A stretch of 64,000 bases of DNA from Idiomarina ramblicola (GTDB lineage: Bacteria; Pseudomonadota; Gammaproteobacteria; Enterobacterales; Alteromonadaceae): assembly GCF_003987255.1 (NCBI RefSeq), contig NZ_PIQC01000005.1, positions 124,001 to 188,000 on the forward strand. Direction: 5' to 3'. The translations under genes were made by a program, and so were the position numbers. Within the stretch, counting starts at the first letter, position 1. Each line of letters opens with the position of its first letter. The notes under the pieces are model-generated. The model saw only the letters and a program-made list of their open reading frames with translations. It was not told where the DNA came from and did no database searches. Shown here piece after piece: positions 8,965 through 17,685 of the stretch.

Positions 8965-9504
8965 TTAAGAATTAACTACCTGACCACTAGGCCAACTACA
9001 ATTAAAGTCGTGACAAAGTGCTTTTGCAAACTTTGCAGCTCGCGGCGGTAGTGTCTTTTCTTCCAGCAGATGATTTAACTGCTCAGCTACCTTAGCAGTA
9101 AATAACTGTCTGTCTACCTCAACCCCGTTCAGGTTGTCTACACTGACCTGGAACGGAAAGCCGCAGCATAAAGAAAACAGCCACTCCAAAGCCTGCGGCT
9201 TGCGCTCAACCTGTTCAAAAGACTGTTGCTGGGCTTCGTTTCGCCCGTCAGGTTCATACCAGTAACCATAGTCAAACTGCTTGCGACGCGCTTCCCCCGC
9301 TATACACCAATGTGCTGTTTCATGTAGTGCTGAAGCAAAAAAACCATGGGCAAAAACCACTTGGTTTGGCTCACCCTCTTCCGTTGCTGGCTGATAATAA
9401 GGTTCGTCGTTACCCGCAACTAATACTGTGTTGTGATCTTCTTTGAAACAGCGCTCAAAAACTTCAATCAAGCGCTGATAATGATGTTCTGACGTCTGAC
9501 TCAT
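8965..9504 (-). CDS. epmC: Elongation factor P hydroxylase EpmC (YfcM)
   Basis: About 179 residues from MSQTSEHHYQ, where similarity to EpmC begins; an in-frame ATG at 9552 would overlap aroC by 41 bp and has no ribosome site. Motifs: FAHGFFASALHETAHWCIAG with the H-E-x-x-H metal site, DYGYWYEPDGR and KPQALEWL. EpmC hydroxylates the beta-lysylated lysine of EF-P, the last step after EpmA and EpmB (not in this window). It closes the prmB-aroC-epmC operon; the same order aroC-yfcM occurs near prmB in enterobacteria. Confidence 0.9.
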   Translation of the reverse strand: MSQTSEHHYQRLIEVFERCFKEDHNTVLVAGNDEPYYQPATEEGEPNQVVFAHGFFASALHETAHWCIAGEARRKQFDYGYWYEPDGRNEAQQQSFEQVERKPQALEWLFSLCCGFPFQVSVDNLNGVEVDRQLFTAKVAEQLNHLLEEKTLPPRAAKFAKALCHDFNCSWPSGQVVNS

Positions 9505-9511
9505 ACCTGCT

Positions 9512-10600
9512 TTAACGACTAATGTCCGGTGTTTCAGTTTGGGCTGATACATTGTGCGCGCGCTGACGTAACCAATGGTCTGCTAAAACCAGACTGGCCA
9601 TAGCTTCTACTATAGGAACCGCGCGGATGCCGACACAAGGGTCGTGACGGCCTTTTGTCACTATGGCCTGCTCGTTACCCCAGCGGTCAATTGTTCGGCC
9701 ACTAATGGCTATACTGGACGTTGGCTTTAGTGCGATATCGGCAAACACGGGTTGTCCGCTACTTATACCGCCCAAAACACCACCCGCGTGATTTGATAAA
9801 AAACCTTCAGGTGTCATTTCATCACGATGCTCACTGCCGCGCTGGCTGACCACTTCAAAACCGTCGCCAATGCTGACCGCTTTCACCGCATTAATACTCA
9901 TTAAAGCTTTGGCTAGATCCGCGTCTAACCGGTCAAAAACTGGCTCACCCCAACCCGGTGGAACACCTGTAGCCTGCAACCGAATTTTAGCACCGACCGA
10001 ATCGCCTTCCTTTTTCAGCTGACGAATAAGCTCCTGCATAGGTTCTACCGCATTCGCATCGCCGCAGAACAACTCATTTTCGCGTACCTGTTGCCAGTCA
10101 ATGTTGCTAGCCACAACATCACCCATTTGTGTCAACGCTGCCTGCACCTCGATACCCTGCTGCTGCAGTAGCTTCTCAGCTATAGCCCCGGCAGCCACCC
10201 GCATTGCCGTTTCGCGAGCGGAAGAACGACCGCCGCCACGATAATCTCTTACTCCGTACTTATGCTGATAAGTGTAGTCGGCGTGACCCGGACGGAAAGT
10301 ATCTTTTATGTCAGAGTAATCCTGACTGCGCTGGTCTGTATTTTCTATCAGCAGCCCAATAGGGGTACCCGTCGTAACACCTTCAAAGACGCCGGAAAGA
10401 ATTTTAACTTGATCGGCCTCCCGGCGAGCTGTGGTGTAGCGGTTCTGACCCGGCTTACGTCGATCCAACGCCTCTTGCAAATCGGCTTCCGTTAGCGCCA
10501 GACCAGCTGGACAGCCGTCCACTACCGCGCCTAATGAAGGCCCGTGACTCTCACCAAAAGTGGTGACTTTAAATAACTGTCCAAAACTGTTTCCTGGCAT
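9512..10600 (-). CDS. aroC: Chorismate synthase
   Basis: 362 residues, the normal length. It converts 5-enolpyruvylshikimate-3-phosphate to chorismate with reduced FMN. Signatures: TTFGESHG near the N terminus, RPGHADYTY, the [22 protein letters not shown] block and [17 protein letters not shown] near the C terminus. Its ATG overlaps the prmB stop by one base (TAATG), which shows translational coupling. Confidence 0.97.
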   Translation of the reverse strand: MPGNSFGQLFKVTTFGESHGPSLGAVVDGCPAGLALTEADLQEALDRRKPGQNRYTTARREADQVKILSGVFEGVTTGTPIGLLIENTDQRSQDYSDIKDTFRPGHADYTYQHKYGVRDYRGGGRSSARETAMRVAAGAIAEKLLQQQGIEVQAALTQMGDVVASNIDWQQVRENELFCGDANAVEPMQELIRQLKKEGDSVGAKIRLQATGVPPGWGEPVFDRLDADLAKALMSINAVKAVSIGDGFEVVSQRGSEHRDEMTPEGFLSNHAGGVLGGISSGQPVFADIALKPTSSIAISGRTIDRWGNEQAIVTKGRHDPCVGIRAVPIVEAMASLVLADHWLRQRAHNVSAQTETPDISR

Positions 10601-11547
10601 TAGCTGGCCTTAGTTTCTCGTTGTTTATGTTCAATAAGCTGTTCTTTTGTCAGCAAGAAAACCCCGTCACCACCATTGGCAAACTCAAGCCAGGTAAAGG
10701 GCGTTTGTGGGTACTTTTCGGCAAGCGCTAGCATCGAGTTACCGACTTCACAAACAAACAAGCCGCCGTCGTTTAGCAAGTCGGGCGCCTGTAGCAGCAT
10801 GTCATCAACCAGAATCAAACCGTCCTCACCCGCGGCTAAGCCCAACTCTGGCTCGTGGAGGTATTCCGGCGGTAAATCCGCCATATCTTCAGAATCAACA
10901 TACGGCGGATTGCTAACTATTAAATCGTACTTTTCAGCTTTTACCGCGTTGAATAAGTCTGACTGAATGGGGGTGACTTGATGGGTTAAGCCGTGCTGCT
11001 CAATATTAAATTCTGCCACTTCCAGCGCTTCGGTTGAAATATCCAGCGCATCAACTTCGGCTTCAGGAAAAGCGTAAGCACAGGCTATTGCAATACAGCC
11101 CCCGCCTGTACATAAATCTAAAACACGGTGTGGCTGTTGCGTCAGCCAGGGCTGGAACCCGTTTTCAATCAGTTCTGCAATGGGTGAGCGAGGCACCAGC
11201 ACCCTCTCATCAACATAAAAAGGCAAACCGGCAAACCAAGCCTGATGTGTTAGGTAAGCCGAGGGAATATGTTTCTCTATGCGCTGTTTAAGTAGCTCAG
11301 TAAACTCTTGCTTTTCTGATGCCAGCAGCCGGCAATGACCCATATCAGCCAATTGAGCACTGGTGAGCTGTAATACATGGCTTAATAAAGCCCGCGCTTC
11401 ATCAATCGGATTGTCCGTACCATGACCGTAATACACATCGGACTGATTCAACTGCGTTACACTCCAACGGATAACGTCATCAATGCTGACCAACTCTTGA
11501 ATGGCTTGTTCCAGATTACGCACTTGCAAAGGCTGTCTCCCGACCAC
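10600..11547 (-). CDS. prmB: 50S ribosomal protein L3 glutamine methyltransferase
   Basis: 315 residues. SAM-dependent N5-glutamine methyltransferase: motif [14 protein letters not shown] and catalytic NPPY in [12 protein letters not shown]. The N-terminal helical domain and the position directly before aroC identify PrmB (L3 Gln150) rather than PrmC, which is present separately at 34,960-35,805. First gene of prmB-aroC-epmC. Confidence 0.93.
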   Translation of the reverse strand: MVGRQPLQVRNLEQAIQELVSIDDVIRWSVTQLNQSDVYYGHGTDNPIDEARALLSHVLQLTSAQLADMGHCRLLASEKQEFTELLKQRIEKHIPSAYLTHQAWFAGLPFYVDERVLVPRSPIAELIENGFQPWLTQQPHRVLDLCTGGGCIAIACAYAFPEAEVDALDISTEALEVAEFNIEQHGLTHQVTPIQSDLFNAVKAEKYDLIVSNPPYVDSEDMADLPPEYLHEPELGLAAGEDGLILVDDMLLQAPDLLNDGGLFVCEVGNSMLALAEKYPQTPFTWLEFANGGDGVFLLTKEQLIEHKQRETKAS

Positions 11548-11615
11548 TGAATGTTTTATACTGAATAAACTTAATGCCTTAAAGATACCTTAATTCAGCG
11601 CGGTTTTCATCAATC

Positions 11616-12179
11616 ATGGTCGCAAACAAACATCAGTCATCATCACTTTCGGAAGACGATATCGAGCTTTTTCGTGAAGCCGCGAGAGGAGCTTCACGTA
11701 TCAAGCAAGACAAACTGCCGCCGGAGCCGCCAAAAATTGCTGAGCTGCGTAAACGCAGGCAGCTCTCAAATCGCCCCAGTGCACAGCAAATAGCCGACGC
11801 CAGTCGTTCAGCCAGCCATTACTTTTCCGACGATTTTGAAGCGCATTTTGCCGAAGGACCGATACGCTTTGCTGCCGAAGGTGAATCGGCTTACCTGGTT
11901 AAGCAATTGCGCCGGGGGGATTACACGCCAGAGTTGTTATTGGATTTACACGGCATGACACTCGCCACGGCTCGACAGGAGCTGGCCGCCTTGCTACTGG
12001 CATGTGAACGCGAACACATTGATTGCTGTTGTATTATGCATGGGCACGGCAGTGGTAAGCTCAAGCAACAGTTGCCGCACTGGCTGGTGCAGCACCCGCA
12101 TGTGCGGGCATTTCATCAGGCTCCGCTGGAATGGGGTGGCGCAGCCTCGTTGCTGGTTCTGTTAAACGTTGCGAGCTAA
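11616..12179 (+). CDS. smrB: Smr-domain protein SmrB
   Basis: 187 residues. The C-terminal Smr domain has the LLDLHGMT and IMHGHGSGKLK motifs; the N-terminal part is charged and helical. SmrB is the ribosome-collision-sensing endonuclease that cleaves mRNA between stalled, collided ribosomes. It is divergent from prmB, as in enterobacteria, and ends 3 bp before the convergent sixA stop, leaving no room for a terminator. Confidence 0.92.
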   Translation: MVANKHQSSSLSEDDIELFREAARGASRIKQDKLPPEPPKIAELRKRRQLSNRPSAQQIADASRSASHYFSDDFEAHFAEGPIRFAAEGESAYLVKQLRRGDYTPELLLDLHGMTLATARQELAALLLACEREHIDCCCIMHGHGSGKLKQQLPHWLVQHPHVRAFHQAPLEWGGAASLLVLLNVAS

Positions 12180-12182
12180 CCT

Positions 12183-12665
12183 TTAGCCCGCACAGCGCTC
12201 CGCTATTAATAACTGCTGGAATTTGCCGCGTAACGTTTCTGGCGAGAAATCAACAACCGCAATGCCTGCCGTCGGAAAAATAGGGGGTTGTACACTGGCG
12301 TCCAGCTCATGCACTAAATAACTCACCAACGGCATATGCGATACCAGTACCACACTCTCAAAGTTATGTTCCTGAATTTCTGCTGCAAGCCAACTGACAA
12401 CCGACGCCGCGTGACCGTCGGGCGTAATATCATCGCAGTCCTGTCGCTGCCCGGTCTTAAGGTGCGACAGTAAAATAGAGGCTGTTTGTTGCGCCCGTAA
12501 ATAAGGGCTGACGTAAACACAGTCAACTTTCGGCTGCTTGTCTATCAGCCAAGTGGCCGTGGTCACAACTTCGCGTTCACCGTTGGTGGTTAAACGGCGT
12601 TCGCGATCAGAATAACTACCGTGTGGGTAGTTTGCTTCACCATGACGCATAATATACAGCTTCAT
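12183..12665 (-). CDS. sixA: Phosphohistidine phosphatase SixA
   Basis: 160 residues of the histidine phosphatase (RHG) superfamily: MRHGEA at residues 6-11 with nucleophile His8, and a second His in VSHMPLV. SixA removes phosphate from histidines of phosphotransfer proteins (ArcB HPt, NPr). It overlaps rnfH by 4 bp (ATGA), so it is the last gene of ratA-rnfH-sixA. Confidence 0.92.
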   Translation of the reverse strand: MKLYIMRHGEANYPHGSYSDRERRLTTNGEREVVTTATWLIDKQPKVDCVYVSPYLRAQQTASILLSHLKTGQRQDCDDITPDGHAASVVSWLAAEIQEHNFESVVLVSHMPLVSYLVHELDASVQPPIFPTAGIAVVDFSPETLRGKFQQLLIAERCAG

Positions 12666-13027
12666 TCTGGCTTAGACTCCTCAGCCTGCGCTCGACGATT
12701 CGCGTCAGGCCGACCACCGGTCACCCTATTTGCCCGGCCTGACTGCTTGGCTTCCTCCGCACGACGTTTGCGTACGGCTTTTGGATCGGCAATTAACGGA
12801 CGATAAATTTCAATGCGATCGCCATCTCTTAGCTGCGCATCTAATTTGACCGTCTTATTCCAAATACCCACTTTTTGCTGTTCAAGATCAATTTCGGGAA
12901 AGTGCTCGAACACATCCGACATTTTGATGCACTCTTCTACCGTCGCGCCCTCTTGTGGGTGCACCGTTAGCAACACTTGTTTTTCCGGCGTAGCGTACGC
13001 GACTTCAATGGTTAATTTATTACCCAT
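12662..13027 (-). CDS. rnfH: RnfH family ubiquitin-like protein
   Basis: About 121 residues from MGNKLTIEVAYATPEKQ; it overlaps the ratA end by 8 bp. An alternative ATG lies 12 bp upstream. RnfH proteins have a beta-grasp fold, here with VGIWNKTVKLD and LRDGDRIEIYRPLIADPKA. The ratA-rnfH pairing is widespread in proteobacteria; the molecular role is not settled. The C-terminal tail is strongly charged (RKRRAEEAKQ). Confidence 0.92.
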   Translation of the reverse strand: MGNKLTIEVAYATPEKQVLLTVHPQEGATVEECIKMSDVFEHFPEIDLEQQKVGIWNKTVKLDAQLRDGDRIEIYRPLIADPKAVRKRRAEEAKQSGRANRVTGGRPDANRRAQAEESKPE

Positions 13028-13463
13028 GCTGGTTGCCATACACTTGTTCTGCCCGTTTGACAAAAGCGTCGACCATACGCGAGGTCACCTCACTGAATAT
13101 TTTACCGAACGCCATGCCCAGCAAACGACTCGAAAATTCGAAGTCCAGCTTCAGCTCGACTTTGCAGGCATCGTCAGCCAGTGGCGTAAACACCCAGCCG
13201 CCCGTTAACTTTTTAAATGGGCCGTCTACCAGGTCCATATCAATACGTTCCGGTTCATGCAGTGTATTGCGCGTGGTAAAAGTTTTGCTGATACCCGCTT
13301 TGCTAATATCTAATGCTGCCACTTTTTGTTCGTCAGATGACTCCAGCACCCGCGACGCGGCGCACCCGGGCACAAACTCCGGATACGCTTCAACGTGGTT
13401 AACAAGGTCGAACATTTGTTTAGCGCTGTACGAAACTAAAGCACTTTTTTCGATACTGGGCAT
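13020..13463 (-). CDS. ratA: RatA-type START/coenzyme Q-binding domain protein
   Basis: 147 residues from MPSIEKSALVSYSAKQMF, with AGGTAG upstream; the longer frame from 13487 lacks support. START/SRPBCC fold with LVNHVEAYPEFVPGC and FEFSSRLLGMAFG near the end. Family members are called ribosome association toxin RatA or Coq10-like ubiquinone-binding proteins; which applies here cannot be told. First gene of ratA-rnfH-sixA, divergent from smpB. Confidence 0.9.
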   Translation of the reverse strand: MPSIEKSALVSYSAKQMFDLVNHVEAYPEFVPGCAASRVLESSDEQKVAALDISKAGISKTFTTRNTLHEPERIDMDLVDGPFKKLTGGWVFTPLADDACKVELKLDFEFSSRLLGMAFGKIFSEVTSRMVDAFVKRAEQVYGNQHG

Positions 13464-13557
13464 TTTTCTACCTACAACTAAAATCAACTGCGCAATAATA
13501 ACGCAACCAGAAACGCTTTGAAGCCCTTAAAGCAATTTTCTTTTCAGTGCGCATAGG

Positions 13558-13563
13558 TATAAT
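13558..13563 (+). promoter_or_regulatory. Perfect -10 box very close to the smpB start
   Basis: TATAAT ends 7 bp before the smpB ATG at 13571. If used, transcription would start at or next to the ATG. The -35 region is weak, and there is no Shine-Dalgarno sequence before smpB. Confidence 0.45.
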
Positions 13564-13570
13564 AGCCGCC

Positions 13571-14050
13571 ATGAGTAAAAAGAAACCACAACAATCGTCC
13601 AATACCATCGCTCGTAATAAAAAAGCGCGGCATGAATACTTCCTTGAAGACAAGTTCGAGGCAGGTGTCAGCTTGCAAGGCTGGGAAATTAAGAGCATAA
13701 GGGCTGGCAAGGTAAACATTAGCGACAGCTACGTCATTATAAAAAATGGCGAAGCTTACCTTTTGGGTGCCGAAATTCAGCCACTTAACCAAGCCTCAAG
13801 CCACGTTTATTGCGAACCCGACCGCAGCCGTAAACTGCTGCTGAAGCGCCGCGAGCTGGATAAGCTTATTGGCGCCTCAGAGCGTGAGGGTTATTCCATT
13901 GTTGCCACAGCCATGTACTGGAAAGGCCCGTGGGCAAAACTGGAGATATTTTTAGCCCGGGGTAAAAAGTCACACGATAAACGCGACACCATTAAAGAGC
14001 GCGACTGGCAACGCCAGAAGGCTCGGATAATGAAGCATTCGGTGCGTTAG
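13571..14050 (+). CDS. smpB: SsrA-binding protein SmpB
   Basis: 159 residues from [11 protein letters not shown]. Family motifs: [43 protein letters not shown], and the C-terminal tail [12 protein letters not shown]. SmpB delivers tmRNA to stalled ribosomes. tmRNA (ssrA), often close to smpB, is not found beside it. The last 59 bp overlap, antisense, the end of the TadD-like gene, yet the SmpB tail is complete. Confidence 0.96.
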   Translation: MSKKKPQQSSNTIARNKKARHEYFLEDKFEAGVSLQGWEIKSIRAGKVNISDSYVIIKNGEAYLLGAEIQPLNQASSHVYCEPDRSRKLLLKRRELDKLIGASEREGYSIVATAMYWKGPWAKLEIFLARGKKSHDKRDTIKERDWQRQKARIMKHSVR

Positions 14051-14501
14051 AGACCTCAGGTACGTCCTTCAAACGTACCTTTTGGATCCTCAATAGCTCA
14101 TTGAGCAACTTCTCAAGCTCTCCGTCAAATGTGTCCAGTTCAACACGAGCATCCATAAGAACGTTTGTCGTTTGACGGAGGTTAAGTAAAGCTAAATTGA
14201 ACCAGACATTCTTATCTGAAGCATTGAGCTTCAGCGATTTCCAATAGGCTGGTTCACTAGCTTTAAAGCGATACTGCCTAAAGTAAATATTGCCAAGCAA
14301 CGCCCAACTTTTATCCGTTCCAAGCCCCTTACGGTGTAGCCATTGCAAATGCTGTTCTGCTGATAGAAGATCTCCATTGCTATACCAGTTAACCGCCGCT
14401 TCCAAACTCTGCTTCCTAACCTGTCTCTCTTCTACTGTCGCGCTACAGCCTTGATTAATTAAGCTCAATAGCAATACAGCAATCAAAATACTTGTTTTCA
14501 T
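13992..14501 (-). CDS. TadD-like TPR lipoprotein (last gene of the Tad-like operon)
   Basis: 169 residues. The signal peptide with lipobox NQGC makes Cys19 the lipidated residue. Then TPR-like helical repeats (about 30-125: [43 protein letters not shown]). TadD is the outer-membrane pilotin/TPR component of Tad systems; assignment rests on the lipoprotein plus TPR layout and operon position. The C-terminal tail runs 59 bp into the smpB end on the other strand and looks low in conservation ([19 protein letters not shown]). Confidence 0.72.
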   Translation of the reverse strand: MKTSILIAVLLLSLINQGCSATVEERQVRKQSLEAAVNWYSNGDLLSAEQHLQWLHRKGLGTDKSWALLGNIYFRQYRFKASEPAYWKSLKLNASDKNVWFNLALLNLRQTTNVLMDARVELDTFDGELEKLLNELLRIQKVRLKDVPEVSNAPNASLSEPSGVASRAL

Positions 14502-14847
14502 TTAGCTCTCCATGCCTATTAATAAACTTTAATTTTTTCCCAATCCATTTTTCTAAAGGCCAAAAGTTTCCAGCGGCCATTTCAACCAATCCGTGAGCCC
14601 CCTTAAAACGAGCAATTTCGTTGGGACAAATGAATCGACGAACCTCTATAATTCTGCTTTCTTTGTCAAAGGCAACAACATCAATTGGTTCTTTCATTCC
14701 CCAAGTATGTATTGATTTACAAAATGGAAACCAGAAGGCCATTTCTGTCGTTGGCTGCTGCTCACCAAGCATGCCGATCAACCTTTGATGGAATTTTTTC
14801 ATAGCCTTTACTTTGGGCCATAAAACAATATCTTTCTCGCTTCTCAT
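14455..14847 (-). CDS. DUF192 family protein in the Tad-like operon
   Basis: About 130 residues from the ATG at 14847, which overlaps the tadC stop by 4 bp (ATGA). The DUF192 core is visible: FWFPFCKSIHTWGMKEPIDVVAFD with the typical HTxGM-x-x-PIDVV motif, then RRFICPNEI and LVEMAAGNF. DUF192 proteins are small beta-barrel proteins of unknown function, normally secreted. This one shows no signal peptide with the chosen start. It overlaps the TadD-like start by 47 bp. Confidence 0.75.
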   Translation of the reverse strand: MRSEKDIVLWPKVKAMKKFHQRLIGMLGEQQPTTEMAFWFPFCKSIHTWGMKEPIDVVAFDKESRIIEVRRFICPNEIARFKGAHGLVEMAAGNFWPLEKWIGKKLKFINRHGELNENKYFDCCIAIELN

Positions 14848-15632
14848 CCAAGCCCTCCTTGGCCTATTTGAACAATTACTGGACCTAGAATAATCAGAAA
14901 ATTTACCGGAAAAAAACAAGTTACCAGTGGAAACAAAAGCTTTACTGGCGCTTCCTGCGCTCTCTTTTCGGCTGAGTTGAGTAAATCCTGTCTTAATTGA
15001 TTGGCATAAAACCTTAACGACTTCGTCAGGCTAGTTCCTTGCTGATAGCCTTTTATCAGCATGGAACTCCACTCATGGAGCTGCTTCGTATCATACCGCC
15101 CAGACAGTTCATCCATTGACTGAGCAAAACTTGTACCTCTTCGTAGCCGACTGAGCATCGATCTAATTTCCCGCGCCAGCAGAAGGTCGTTGCATGATGT
15201 AGATACCGTCTCCAAGGCCGAAATGAGAGGAATTCCTGACGCAATCATCATAGAAATTAGATCGCAAAAGTCAGGAAGTTGGCGAACTATCGCTTTATTA
15301 TTTTTTAGAGCTAGTTGCCTTTTCTTGTTTATAAGCATTAATAAAAAAAGGAAATAGATAACACTTACTAGCCACCATCCCAAAAACAGTGAAAAAAATA
15401 TTGATACACACGCCGTAAAAAACCAGAAGAAAAATGATTGAGCAGCTCCTTTTAGAAAATCAATTTCCAAGTAGCGAACCGTCCATATCTTGATTCTTTC
15501 AGGTAAAATTGACCACATTTTTAATACTGCATAATCCAGCTTTTTCCCAAGTGATAAAATTTTCCAGACAGCAAAGACTAAAAACGAAAAGCTAAGCGTC
15601 GTCAGAAATGTTAAGAAAGCAACTATAATCAT
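14844..15632 (-). CDS. tadC: TadC-like inner-membrane platform protein
   Basis: 262 residues with a T2SSF domain (about 120-245: LPDFCDLISMMIASGIPLISALETV) and membrane segments at both ends and in the middle. With TadB it forms the inner-membrane platform that couples the TadA ATPase to pilin extraction. Overlaps tadB by 4 bp. Confidence 0.85.
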   Translation of the reverse strand: MIIVAFLTFLTTLSFSFLVFAVWKILSLGKKLDYAVLKMWSILPERIKIWTVRYLEIDFLKGAAQSFFFWFFTACVSIFFSLFLGWWLVSVIYFLFLLMLINKKRQLALKNNKAIVRQLPDFCDLISMMIASGIPLISALETVSTSCNDLLLAREIRSMLSRLRRGTSFAQSMDELSGRYDTKQLHEWSSMLIKGYQQGTSLTKSLRFYANQLRQDLLNSAEKRAQEAPVKLLFPLVTCFFPVNFLIILGPVIVQIGQGGLG

Positions 15633-16480
15633 TTCTCATCTTCCGGGTGCATAATTCGTTTAACGATCCATCCACCAATGAACATCAATATAATGGCTGC
15701 TATAAGCATTAAAATGCCAACGCGTGACTCGGTGAAAAGAGCAGTATGCTCTGGCTTAATCCAACTTAAAAGAAAGTACAACCCAACAGGCATCATAACG
15801 AGAATTTTAGCCTGCATTCTGGCTTGTGAGGTCAACGTCATCTGCCGTTCTTTAATGTGCTGCTGTTGTTGAAGGTTATCAGCCAATCTCAGAAATAAGT
15901 CCGATTGTTGCCCTCCACTTTTCAAACCTAAAACTAAAGACTGAACCACGAGTGTAATGGAGAAAGCCGGAACCCTAAGCTGCCAATCCTCTAAGCAATC
16001 AGCTAAGGGTTTACCAACTTTTTCTTGCCTCAATAGCTCGTCCACTTCTTGTCCTAAAGGAGGTAATAAGGTTCCTTTTAAATTCTTTAAAGCTGAACCG
16101 ACACTTGTACCACTTCTTAATTGATTACTGAGCCCAATCAACATTGCAGGCAATTGTTTCTCTATCTTCATATAACGTTGCTTTTTTAAATGACGATAGA
16201 CAAATGGCGGTGCTACTAAAGTTAAAATAAACGCCGCTACCGCCCATAGTTTACTGACAGATAACCATACAATTAAAGGTATTAAGATCGTCACAATGAG
16301 GTAACCTCTGACGAGAATTGTTACCGGCATTCTCAAGAAGAACTCTTCCAAAGAACGCACTGTTGATAACCTAAGCTTTTCTTCAAGAAGCTGATATCGT
16401 TTTGGTGTTAAATGCGAGAGAATCCATAGCCAGCACAGCCCGCTGCAAACTATCAAGAACGCTAATCCGAGAATGAACAT
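15629..16480 (-). CDS. tadB: TadB-like inner-membrane platform protein
   Basis: 283 residues with a T2SSF domain: LPAMLIGLSNQLRSGTSVGSALKNL, FSITLVVQSLVLGLKSGGQQSDLFLRLADN and TSQARMQAKILVMMPVGLYFLL near the C terminus, as in TadB of Flp systems. Membrane segments lie at about 1-20, 55-95 and 215-275. It overlaps the ATPase gene by 19 bp, consistent with cotranslation. Confidence 0.88.
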   Translation of the reverse strand: MFILGLAFLIVCSGLCWLWILSHLTPKRYQLLEEKLRLSTVRSLEEFFLRMPVTILVRGYLIVTILIPLIVWLSVSKLWAVAAFILTLVAPPFVYRHLKKQRYMKIEKQLPAMLIGLSNQLRSGTSVGSALKNLKGTLLPPLGQEVDELLRQEKVGKPLADCLEDWQLRVPAFSITLVVQSLVLGLKSGGQQSDLFLRLADNLQQQQHIKERQMTLTSQARMQAKILVMMPVGLYFLLSWIKPEHTALFTESRVGILMLIAAIILMFIGGWIVKRIMHPEDEK

Positions 16481-17685
16481 AGCCCATCTCCCATAAGTGC
16501 TTCCCAGACTTCCTGACGAACATTTTCCGTTTGTTCCTCTGCGAATTTACATAGGATCTTATTGCTCATTAATGATTGAGCCGCGTTACTTCTCTCAAAT
16601 AATGGTGACAACTGTAAAACATTGTCATCTATCCCTGTAACTTCACTGATACTAAGCACCACCCTTCTACCATCGGAAAGGCGAGCTATCTGAATGACAA
16701 TATTAACGGCACTGGCTATTTGTTGTCGTAACGCAGAAATAGGGAGTTCTATTCCACCCATCAAAACCATAATTTCAAGGCGCCTTAATGCATCTCGGGC
16801 ACTATTCGCATGAACCGTACTCAGAGATCCTGCGTGACCAGTATTCATAGCCTGTAACATGTCTAAAGCTTCTGACCCTCGGCATTCGCCAACAATAAGC
16901 CGATCGGGACGCATCCGCAGTGCATTGATAACGAGCTCTCGAATACTTATAGCGCCGGTCCCTTCCTGATTCTTGGGTCGCGCCTCAAGACTTATCAAAT
17001 TGTTGTGGTTTAACTGCAGTTCAGCCGCGTCTTCGATACTTATAATTCTTTCATTTTCCGGAATTTCCTGAGATAGAATGTTTAGTAAGGTTGTTTTCCC
17101 CGTTCCTGTTCCACCAGAAACAATAATATTTTGGCGACAGCGAACAGCAAGTTTTAGAAATCCAGCAGCCTGTTCTGTCAATGAATTACTATTAACCAAG
17201 TCCTCGACCGTTAAAGACTTATTGATAAATTTTCGGATAGTGAGACATGAGCCTTTGGTCGCTAATGGCGCTAGTACTGCATTTACACGGGAGCCATCCG
17301 GTAAGCGAGCGTCTACCATAGGTGAAGCATCATCGACGTGGCGACCTAAAGGCAACACAATCTTATCGATAGTGCGCCGCAGAGAGAACTCATTGCTGAA
17401 CTGCTCTAAAGCTTTTTCCAGCCTACCAGCGCGCTCCACATAGATCTGATCATAACTATTAACCATAATTTCAGTGACTGTCTCATCTATTAGAAGCCGT
17501 TCAAGGGGTCCCAAGCCGATAACTTCCGCAACCGCATCTATAACCTCATTTTCTGGAGCTCCTACTTTTTCTTTTAAAAAAGACTCGGCGTAACGCCTCA
17601 ACTCACCTTCGTTCATCTCCTCGAAACGAGGGTCTCTGTTATCTAAATGTTCTTTTAGGGTGTCGATTAAGTTTTCTGATGTCAT
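16462..17685 (-). CDS. tadA: TadA/CpaF secretion ATPase
   Basis: 407 residues, type II/IV secretion ATPase of the CpaF class. Visible: GLGPLERLL and VTEIMVNSYDQIYVERAGR at the N-terminal domain, GRHVDDASPMVDARLPDGSRVNAV, Walker A SGGTGTGKTT (190-199), Asp box ISIEDAAELQL, RMRPDRLIVGECRGSEALDMLQAMNTGHAGSLSTVHAN with Walker B and His box. It powers pilin polymerisation. The 407-residue form is shorter than many CpaF proteins but holds all motifs. Confidence 0.95.
   Translation of the reverse strand: MTSENLIDTLKEHLDNRDPRFEEMNEGELRRYAESFLKEKVGAPENEVIDAVAEVIGLGPLERLLIDETVTEIMVNSYDQIYVERAGRLEKALEQFSNEFSLRRTIDKIVLPLGRHVDDASPMVDARLPDGSRVNAVLAPLATKGSCLTIRKFINKSLTVEDLVNSNSLTEQAAGFLKLAVRCRQNIIVSGGTGTGKTTLLNILSQEIPENERIISIEDAAELQLNHNNLISLEARPKNQEGTGAISIRELVINALRMRPDRLIVGECRGSEALDMLQAMNTGHAGSLSTVHANSARDALRRLEIMVLMGGIELPISALRQQIASAVNIVIQIARLSDGRRVVLSISEVTGIDDNVLQLSPLFERSNAAQSLMSNKILCKFAEEQTENVRQEVWEALMGDGLCSFSD

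Noticed and set aside
13450-14060. tmRNA gene next to smpB
   Set aside because: smpB is often near ssrA, but no tRNA-Ala-like acceptor ends or tag-peptide frame are seen on either side.
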